Below are positions 1-5,446 of a DNA stretch of 6,170 nucleotides, one piece after another. The stretch is from contig PWGJ01000082.1 of NCBI GenBank assembly GCA_003554445.1, positions 1 to 6,170 of the forward strand. The letters are read 5' to 3'. The notes beneath the pieces are model-generated. The model had not been told where the DNA came from. It saw only the letters and a list, made by a program, of their open reading frames with translations, and ran no database searches. Made by a program: the position numbers and the translations under genes. This DNA comes from Candidatus Nealsoniibacteriota bacterium. Its GTDB lineage: Bacteria; Patescibacteriota; Minisyncoccia; Minisyncoccales; PWPS01. Numbering within the stretch: the stretch's first letter is position 1; every line of letters begins with the position of its first letter.

Positions 1-1365
1 GATGAAGGATGGCAATTGGCGAGCAATTTACTTAACTTTTTGGTTTTAGCTCTTTCCGGATTATCTTTTTTACTTTTTTTGTTTGCTCCTTTCGTTGTTC
101 GTATTATAGCTCCCGGATTTACTGAAGCTCAAACCGAATGGACGATTGTTTTAACCAGAATAATGATGATTAGTCCCATACTATTGGGAGTTTCCAGTCT
201 TTTTTCCGGCGTTTTAAAATATTTTGATTATTTTACAACTTATGCCTTAGCGCCCATTTTATATAATTTGGGAATAATCTTCGGGATAGTCTTTCTGGTT
301 CCCATCTTTGATCTTTTGGGGTTGGCCTACGGTGTCGTTTTGGGTGCTTTAGCTCATTTACTTGTGCAGATTCCGACTGCAAAATTGGCCGGGTTTAAGT
401 ACAAGCCGGTATTGAATTTGTCCAGTAAAAAGTTAAGAAAGATAGTCCACCTTATTGTTCCAAGAATGATCGGGCAAGCATCGATTCAGATAAATATGGT
501 GGTAATTACCGCTATAGCTTCGACTTTGGTTGCCGGCAGTCTTTCGATATTCAATTTTGCAGACCATCTACAAGCTTTTCCCGTCAGGGTAATAGGTGTC
601 TCCTTCGCTGTTGCCGCTTTTCCCAGATTTTCAAAGGATTTGGCCAACGGAGAGAAGGAGAGATTTTTAAATGATTTTTCAAATTCGGCCAGAAAGATAC
701 TTTTTGCCATTATCCCGATAAGCTTTCTCACTTTCATATTGAGAGGGCAGGTCGTCCGACTCGTTTTGGGAACCGGGAGATTCGACTGGGTCGATACCAG
801 ACTGACTGCCGCTTCTTTGGGAATATTTTCATTTTCTCTTTTTGCAAACGCCTTAATTCATCTTTTAATACGAGCCTATTTTGCGTTTCAGGATACCAAA
901 ACACCGGTTTACATATCGATAGGAGGAGTGCTTTTAAATATAGCTTTTGCGTTTCTTTTCATATTTTTACTTGGAGATTCGGGGCATGTAAGGGACGGAC
1001 TTACTTACTTTTTGAGACTTCAAAGTCTTGAAAATATAGAAGTTTTGGCTTTTCCTTTGGCCTTCTTCTTTTCTACCGTGAGTCAGCTGGGAGCACTTTT
1101 CTGTATATTGGAAAAGAGAATAGGGGGTCTCAGGAGAAAAGAGATATTTGATTCGGGAATGAAGATAATGGGATCTTCGATAATTATGGTGATTGTAGCT
1201 TATTTTACCTTGAGAGCGATGCTTTCTTTTGTAGCCTTGGACACCTTTTTGGGGGTATTCATACAAGCAACGGTTACTACCTTGGTAAGTGGACTGGTTT
1301 ATATTTTAGCGGCAATCTCTTTCGAGTCACCTGAAGTAAAAGCAATTCTTAAGAAATTATCATGA
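1..1365 (+). CDS. murJ: Lipid II flippase MurJ, 5'-truncated by window edge
   Basis: MurJ moves lipid-linked peptidoglycan precursor (lipid II) across the cytoplasmic membrane. The frame is open from base 1 (first codons D-E-G-W-Q), so the TTG at 16 is not needed as a start and the true start lies upstream. The 454 visible residues contain about 12 hydrophobic segments. MurJ has 14, so TM1-TM2 and roughly 75 residues are missing, judged by alignment from memory with the E. coli protein (511 aa). Recognisable family landmarks are APGF after the first visible segment, a PRMIGQASIQIN segment, and FNFADHLQAFP followed by AAFPRFSKDLA. The Asp of the E. coli D269-R270 pair is kept, but the Arg is His (codon 565-567). 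The gene ends in TGA and overlaps lepA by four bases (ATGA), which suggests translational coupling. The alternative, another MOP-superfamily flippase such as a Wzx type, is less likely given these motifs. Confidence 0.93.
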   Translation, partial: DEGWQLASNLLNFLVLALSGLSFLLFLFAPFVVRIIAPGFTEAQTEWTIVLTRIMMISPILLGVSSLFSGVLKYFDYFTTYALAPILYNLGIIFGIVFLVPIFDLLGLAYGVVLGALAHLLVQIPTAKLAGFKYKPVLNLSSKKLRKIVHLIVPRMIGQASIQINMVVITAIASTLVAGSLSIFNFADHLQAFPVRVIGVSFAVAAFPRFSKDLANGEKERFLNDFSNSARKILFAIIPISFLTFILRGQVVRLVLGTGRFDWVDTRLTAASLGIFSFSLFANALIHLLIRAYFAFQDTKTPVYISIGGVLLNIAFAFLFIFLLGDSGHVRDGLTYFLRLQSLENIEVLAFPLAFFFSTVSQLGALFCILEKRIGGLRRKEIFDSGMKIMGSSIIMVIVAYFTLRAMLSFVALDTFLGVFIQATVTTLVSGLVYILAAISFESPEVKAILKKLS

Positions 1366-3134
1366 AAATCAGAAACTTTTCAATAATATCACATATTGAT
1401 CACGGGAAATCGACTTTAGCCGATAGATTATTGGAGCTTACCGAAACCGTTTCGGGAAGAGATATGGAAGATAGATTTTTAGACAATATGGAGCTGGAAA
1501 AAGAGCGCGGAATTACGATTAAAATGCAGCCCGCACGAATGAAGTGGAAAGATTATGTCTTGAATATGATAGACACGCCCGGGCACATCGATTTTTCATA
1601 TGAAGTATCTCGCTCCTTGAAAGCGGTGGAAGGAGCTATTTTACTCGTTGATGCGACTAAAGGTGTTCAGGCTCAAACTATTACCACTTTGAATATGGCG
1701 AAAGAGCAAGGCTTGACTTTGGTCCCGGCGATAAACAAAATTGATTTGCCCAGTGCTCGAATTGAAGAAACCGCTCGTGAAATAATGTCACTTATTGACG
1801 TGGACAGAGAGGAGATTTTGGAGATATCGGCAAAAGAGGGAACGAATGTTAAAGAGCTTCTGAATCAGTTAATAAAAAAGATACCGGCCCCGGAAAAAAA
1901 AGAGGGAGACTTTCAATCCTTGATATTCGACTTCGAAAGGGATCCTTATAAAGGAGTAGTCGCTTTCGTGAGAGTTTTTCAGGGAGAAATAACCAAAGGG
2001 CAAGAGATTGATCTGGTTGCGGTTGAAGAGAGAGGAGAGGTAAAGGAGTTGGGTTTTTTTAACCCACAACTACAACCCAAAGAGAAGCTTTCTTGCGGAG
2101 AAATAGGCTATATCGCAACGGGAATAAAAGATGTTGAAAAGGTGAGAGTCGGGGATACGATTAGAAAAGCTGATTCCGGCGTAAGTGGACTTTCCGGATA
2201 CAAAGAGCCAAAACCGGTTGTCTTTACCTCTTTTTACCCTAAAAATTCAAGAGAGTTTCCGGAGTTTAAAAAAGCCCTGGAAGAGATTCGACTTTCCGAT
2301 CCGGCTTTTACTTTCAGTCCGGAATTCAAAGAAGTTTTCGGCAGAGGTTTCAGATGCGGATTTTTAGGCTCGTTACATGTCGAAATAATATCTCAGAGAT
2401 TAAAAAAAGAATATGACTTGAATCTTATAATTTCGACTCCGTCCGTTTCATATAAGGTGAAAAAAGGTGACGGAGAGCTTTTGGAAATAAAAACCGCCTC
2501 CGATTTTCCGGACAGATCGACTGTTGAAGAAGTTTTAGAGCCCTGGGCTTATCTGGAAATAGTAACTCCGCAAGAATTCATAGGTAACGTAAATAAGGTT
2601 TTATCCACACTGAAAGGCAATTATTTGGGAAATGATTATTTTTCGTCTTCACAAAGATTGGTAATAAATTACGAAGCACCGTTTAGAAAAGTGATTACCG
2701 GATTTTATGACAATTTGAAAAGCGCAACGAAAGGTTACGCTTCTTTCGGGTATGAGGTTGTCGAGTACAGAAAGGGAGATTTGACGAAGATGGAAATTTT
2801 GCTCAACAAAGAGGTTGAGGAGGCTTTTTCCAGAATAGTCTCTCGCGATGAAGCCGAATCGGAAGGAAGAAAGTTGGCTCAAAAATTGAAAGAGCTTCTC
2901 CCCAAACAGCAATTCCCGGTTCCGGTCCAGGCTAAAATTGACGGACGAATTGTTGCAAGGGAAACGATAAAAGCGATGAGAAAAGATGTTACCGGAGACC
3001 TTTACGGTGGAGACAGAACAAGAAAAGATAAGCTTTTACAACAGCAAAAAGAGGGAAAGAAAAGATTGAGAAAAGAAGGAAGCGTTGATGTTCCTCAAGA
3101 AGTATTTTTCAAAGTTTTTAAGGATCAGGATTAG
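1362..3134 (+). CDS. lepA: Elongation factor 4 (LepA), ribosomal back-translocase GTPase
   Basis: LepA/EF-4 is a ribosome-bound translational GTPase related to EF-G, implicated in back-translocation, translation under ionic stress and 30S assembly. At 590 aa it is full length for the family (about 600). G motifs are all present: G1 HIDHGKST at residues 11-18, G2 RGIT at 49-52, G3 DTPGH at 71-75 with the catalytic-type His, G4 NKID at 125-128 and G5 SAKEG at 156-160. The LepA-specific C-terminal domain is clear, with YGGDRTRKDKLL, QKEGKKRLR and a terminal VPQEVFFKVFKD, which separates it from EF-G, TypA/BipA and RF3. The ATG at 1362 begins the typical MKIRNFSIISHIDHG terminus and overlaps the murJ stop. 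No Shine-Dalgarno motif precedes it (upstream TTCTTAAGAAATTATC), so coupling to murJ translation is plausible. There is no sign of damage. Confidence 0.98.
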   Translation: MKIRNFSIISHIDHGKSTLADRLLELTETVSGRDMEDRFLDNMELEKERGITIKMQPARMKWKDYVLNMIDTPGHIDFSYEVSRSLKAVEGAILLVDATKGVQAQTITTLNMAKEQGLTLVPAINKIDLPSARIEETAREIMSLIDVDREEILEISAKEGTNVKELLNQLIKKIPAPEKKEGDFQSLIFDFERDPYKGVVAFVRVFQGEITKGQEIDLVAVEERGEVKELGFFNPQLQPKEKLSCGEIGYIATGIKDVEKVRVGDTIRKADSGVSGLSGYKEPKPVVFTSFYPKNSREFPEFKKALEEIRLSDPAFTFSPEFKEVFGRGFRCGFLGSLHVEIISQRLKKEYDLNLIISTPSVSYKVKKGDGELLEIKTASDFPDRSTVEEVLEPWAYLEIVTPQEFIGNVNKVLSTLKGNYLGNDYFSSSQRLVINYEAPFRKVITGFYDNLKSATKGYASFGYEVVEYRKGDLTKMEILLNKEVEEAFSRIVSRDEAESEGRKLAQKLKELLPKQQFPVPVQAKIDGRIVARETIKAMRKDVTGDLYGGDRTRKDKLLQQQKEGKKRLRKEGSVDVPQEVFFKVFKDQD

Positions 3135-3164
3135 TTGGATATTGTTTTCGTAAATTGGTATAAT
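3135..3164 (+). promoter_or_regulatory. Extended -10 promoter for the FtsB-like gene
   Basis: A perfect TATAAT hexamer lies at 3159-3164, preceded by TGG at 3156-3158, which matches the extended -10 form TGnTATAAT. A weak -35 candidate, TTGGAT, lies at 3135-3140 with an 18-base spacer, directly after the lepA stop. A start point about 7 bases downstream (near 3171) would leave only about 5 bases before the ATG at 3176. This implies a nearly leaderless mRNA with no room for a Shine-Dalgarno site. The promoter would make the downstream block (FtsB-like, tRNA-Thr, prfB, ftsEX) independent of murJ-lepA. The hexamer match is seen; activity is inferred. Confidence 0.6.
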
Positions 3165-3175
3165 AACTAAAAGTT

Positions 3176-3550
3176 ATGCCCAGAAAGACAAAAAAAAGTA
3201 GCACTCCCGCTGTTTTGGGCCTCGCACTTTTAGCGGTGCTTGTCTTTTTGATGTTTTCATTCACTTATCAGGTAGCCAGACAAAGAGAGGGTAATGAAGA
3301 AAAGATTCAAGAGCTGAGGGCCGAGCTCGACAGTCTGCGTGAAAGAAAAACCGATCTGGAAATGAGTTTGGGGCGAGTTGATGACAGAGAGTATATAGAA
3401 AGAGTTTTGAGGGAAGATTTTTTAATGAAAAAGCCGGGAGAAGAAAAGGTTATAATATTGACCGAGGAAGAAAAAGAAGAGGAAGAAGAAGAAAAAGAGG
3501 AGGAGTCAAGATTTGAAAGAATAATGGATTCAATTCCATTTATAAATTAG
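3176..3550 (+). CDS. FtsB/DivIC-family septum formation initiator protein
   Basis: Small bitopic membrane protein of the septum formation initiator (FtsB/DivIC) family. Relatives bridge FtsL and FtsQ (DivIB) in the divisome and help activate septal peptidoglycan synthesis. At 124 aa it is similar in size to known members (E. coli FtsB about 103). In order it shows a basic cytoplasmic N-terminus (MPRKTKK), one membrane segment at about 12-31, a charged heptad-like coiled coil at about 33-65, and the family-typical block YIERVLREDFLMKKPGEEKV at about 73-92. An acidic Glu/Lys tail follows at 97-110, then a short hydrophobic end (RIMDSIPFIN). The fold and order are seen; assignment to FtsB or DivIC specifically cannot be made from sequence alone, so no symbol is given. 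The ATG at 3176 has no SD and lies 11 bases after a TATAAT. The final G of its TAG stop is also base 1 of the tRNA-Thr. Confidence 0.88.
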   Translation: MPRKTKKSSTPAVLGLALLAVLVFLMFSFTYQVARQREGNEEKIQELRAELDSLRERKTDLEMSLGRVDDREYIERVLREDFLMKKPGEEKVIILTEEEKEEEEEEKEEESRFERIMDSIPFIN

Positions 3551-3621
3551 CCGACTTAGCTCAGGGGTAGAGCGACTCTCTCGTAAAGAGTAGGCCACCG
3601 GTTCAAATCCGGTAGTCGGCT
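3550..3621 (+). tRNA. tRNA-Thr, anticodon CGU
   Basis: A complete 72-base cloverleaf can be folded by hand. The acceptor stem GCCGACT pairs perfectly with AGTCGGC (3614-3620). The D arm is GCTC/GAGC with a compact 7-base loop AGGGGTA. The anticodon stem ACTCT/AGAGT encloses the loop CTCGTAA, giving anticodon CGU, which reads ACG. The variable loop is AGGCC and the T arm is ACCGG/CCGGT with loop TTCAAAT. Threonine identity is supported by G1-C72, C2-G71 and anticodon bases G35 and U36, as in E. coli tRNA-Thr. The discriminator is T3621 where E. coli tRNA-Thr has A. CCA is not encoded (next bases CAA), so a CCA-adding enzyme is required. The gene shares its first base with the stop of the FtsB-like gene and ends 9 bases before prfB. 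No promoter of its own is evident, so it is probably cut from a longer mRNA. Confidence 0.97.
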
Positions 3622-3630
3622 CAAAAAAAT

Positions 3631-4741
3631 ATGAAAGAAAAATTCGAAAATTTAAAAGATAAAATCCTCCAGCTGGAGGACTGTCTTTGACCCGGAAGGT
3701 AAAAGACAAAAATTAAAAAAGCTCCAAGAAAAAGCACAGGATCCTAATCTCTGGGATAACCGAGAGAAAGCTGTTAATATAAAAAAAGAGATATCTTCTT
3801 TAAAAGAGGAAATTAGTGTGATAGAATCACTTACAGATGAAATGAAAGAGATAGAAGAGTTGCTTGCGTTGGATTTGGATTCGGAAATGGAGAAAGAGAT
3901 AGAAGAAAAGGTGGATAAGTTGAGAGAAAAAGTAAAAGAAAAAGAGACTCTGGTTTATCTTTCCGGAAAATGGGACAAGAAGAATGCTATTTTAGAAATT
4001 CATTCCGGGGCCGGAGGAAGAGATGCCGAAGACTGGGCGGCGATGCTCTACAGGATGTATAGAAAATATTGTGATAAAAATAATTTTTCGGTAAAAGAGC
4101 TTGACATTTCTTACGGCGAAGCGGGCGGACCGGAAGGAAGAATCGGAATAAAAAATGTTACTTTTAAAGTTTCCGGACAATACGCATTTGGCATACTTAA
4201 AAATGAAGGAGGAGTTCATCGATTGGTGAGAATATCTCCGTTTTCAGAGAAGGATCTTAGACACACATCCTTTGCAAAAGTGGAGGTTCTTCCCGATTTC
4301 GATGACAAGACGACTGAAATTGAATTGGATGAAGAGGACTTGAGTATTGACACTTTCAGAGCCAGTGGTCCCGGCGGACAGCACGTAAACAGAAGAGAGA
4401 CGGCGGTTCGAGTTACCCATAAGCCGACCGATATTACGGTTTCTTGTCAGAGTGAGCGCAGCCAAGGGAGAAATAAAACAGAGGCAATCGGGATATTGAA
4501 ATCCAAGTTATTTGAACTTAAAGAAAAACAGAGAAAGAAAAAACTGGAAGATGTCAGAGACGACTCTTCGGCCAGCTGGGGAAATCAAATCAGAAATTAT
4601 GTCTTACATCCTTATAAATTGGTAAAGGATACGCGAACCGACCTGGAGGTAAGTGATGTCGAGTCGGTGCTGGAAGGAAATTTGGACCAATTCATAGAAG
4701 AAGAAATAAAATTAATGAACGAAGGTAATCAAAATAATTAG
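3631..4741 (+). CDS. prfB: Peptide chain release factor 2 (RF2), +1 programmed frameshift
   Basis: RF2 recognises UGA and UAA stop codons and triggers peptide release. Translation starts at ATG 3631, reads 19 codons to CTT (3685-3687), meets TGA at 3688-3690, and continues in the +1 frame from GAC at 3689 to TAG at 4739-4741. The product is 369 aa (E. coli RF2: 365). The joined sequence reads LEDCL-DPEGKRQKL, a standard RF2 N-terminus, so this is one gene and not two fragments. Landmarks: Glu/Lys-rich coiled-coil domain 1 to about residue 105; the stop-codon-reading tripeptide SPF at about 202-204 in HRLVRISPF, which is RF2-specific (RF1 has PxT); and the catalytic GGQ at about 248-250 in RASGPGGQHVN. 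A typical C-terminus contains NLDQFIEE. Expression should be autoregulated: low RF2 prolongs the pause at TGA and favours the shift. No SD precedes the ATG, and no in-frame start exists upstream before the TAG at 3613 inside the tRNA. Confidence 0.97.
3665..3680 (+). repeat. Perfect 16-base palindrome around the RF2 SD-like element
   Basis: TCCTCCAGCTGGAGGA equals its own reverse complement. As RNA it could form a 6-bp hairpin, UCCUCC paired with GGAGGA around an AGCU loop. The right arm includes the GGAGG (3675-3679) expected to pair with the 16S rRNA tail to stimulate the frameshift. The left arm, UCCUCC, resembles that rRNA tail. The symmetry is seen directly; any role in controlling the frameshift is inference. 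Confidence 0.7.
3675..3691 (+). promoter_or_regulatory. RF2 programmed +1 frameshift site
   Basis: The site contains an internal SD-like GGAGG (3675-3679), five bases, then the slippery CTT (3685-3687) followed by TGA and C3691, the classic CTTTGAC signal. Peptidyl-tRNA-Leu slips from CUU to UUU, and the next codon becomes GAC (Asp). In E. coli the SD-like AGGGGG lies three bases before CTT; here the last G of GGAGG is five bases before it, so the spacing is two bases longer. The zero-frame product without a shift would be a 19-residue peptide. The C after TGA makes a weak termination context, which favours the shift. Confidence 0.95.
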
Positions 4742-5437
4742 ATGATAACATTTGAAAAGGTAACAAAAATATATCCTCCGCATAAAAATAAGACGGAGAC
4801 GTTGGTTTTGGACGAAGTCTCTTTTCAAGTTGAAAAAGGGGAATTCGTTTCTGTTGTCGGAAAGTCGGGAGCGGGAAAGACGACTCTGATTAAGCTGATT
4901 ACCAGAGAGGAAGAGGTTACGGAAGGAAAGATTCTTTTTGACGGAGTTGACATATCCAAGATAAAAAATCGCCATCTTTATAAACTCAGAAGAAGAATAG
5001 GAATAATATTTCAGGACTATAAATTACTTTGCTCAAAGACCGTTTATGAGAATATCGCTTATGCATTGGAAGTAACGGGCGCCCCGGAAGAAGAGATAAA
5101 GAGAGATGTCCCCGAAGTTTTGGATATTGTCGGGCTTACTGATCAGTCAGAGCAATTTCCGGAACAGTTATCCGGTGGAGAGGCCCAAAGGGTCGCCATT
5201 GCTCGAGCATTGATACATGACCCGGATCTTATTTTGGCAGACGAACCGACCGGGGATTTGGATCCGTACCATTCTAAAAATATTGTCAATTTACTTAAAA
5301 AGATAAATAAATCGGGAACGACCGTCCTGCTTGCTACGCATGATAAGGAGAGAGTAAACCATCTCTCCAAGCGAGTGGTCACCTTGAGAAATAATAAAGT
5401 TATAAGCGATGTTAAGGACGGTAGATTCAGGTTATAA
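4742..5437 (+). CDS. ftsE: Cell division ATP-binding protein FtsE
   Basis: FtsE is the cytoplasmic ATPase of the FtsEX complex, which uses ATP binding and hydrolysis to activate peptidoglycan hydrolases through FtsX during division. It is 231 aa (E. coli 222). ABC motifs are complete: Walker A GKSGAGKTT at residues 40-48 (Lys where most FtsE proteins have Pro), Q-loop Gln91 in the FtsE-typical FQDYKLL, signature LSGGEAQRVAIARAL at 143-157, Walker B LILADE at 163-168, D-loop GDLD at 171-174, and switch His200 in LLATHD. The FQDYKLL motif and the following ftsX favour FtsE over LolD/MacB-type ATPases. The ATG directly follows the prfB stop (TAGATG). The nearest purine-rich stretch, AAGG at 4722-4725, is 16 bases away, too far to be a normal SD, so reinitiation after prfB is likely. 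Confidence 0.97.
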   Translation: MITFEKVTKIYPPHKNKTETLVLDEVSFQVEKGEFVSVVGKSGAGKTTLIKLITREEEVTEGKILFDGVDISKIKNRHLYKLRRRIGIIFQDYKLLCSKTVYENIAYALEVTGAPEEEIKRDVPEVLDIVGLTDQSEQFPEQLSGGEAQRVAIARALIHDPDLILADEPTGDLDPYHSKNIVNLLKKINKSGTTVLLATHDKERVNHLSKRVVTLRNNKVISDVKDGRFRL

Positions 5438-5446
5438 TAAACAAAT

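Noticed and set aside
16..18. TTG as the murJ start codon
   Set aside because: The frame is open to base 1 and TM1-TM2 of MurJ are missing, so the gene begins before the window.
2050..2066. Hairpin TGGGTT-TTTTT-AACCCA, terminator-like at first glance
   Set aside because: It lies inside the conserved lepA reading frame, the T run is in the loop and not after the stem, and the stem is only 6 bp.
3135..3175. Intergenic gap after lepA searched for a terminator or small RNA
   Set aside because: No stem followed by a T run; the gap is explained by the promoter.
3523..3540. Weak inverted repeat AATGGA/TCCATT with a 6-base loop, just before the tRNA
   Set aside because: AT-rich, only 6 bp, no following T run, and inside the FtsB-like coding sequence; no support as terminator or operator.
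3513..3546. TTGAAA and TATAAA as a dedicated tRNA promoter
   Set aside because: The spacer is 22 bases, and a start 6-7 bases after TATAAA would fall inside the tRNA.
3688..3690. In-frame TGA early in prfB, read as a sequencing error or pseudogene
   Set aside because: It sits exactly in the CTTTGAC frameshift signal with an upstream GGAGG, and the +1 continuation is an intact RF2.
3818..3820. GTG as start of a shortened prfB
   Set aside because: Upstream +1-frame sequence (DPEGKRQKL... to the zero-frame ATG) is clearly RF2 domain 1, so the GTG codon is internal (Val63).
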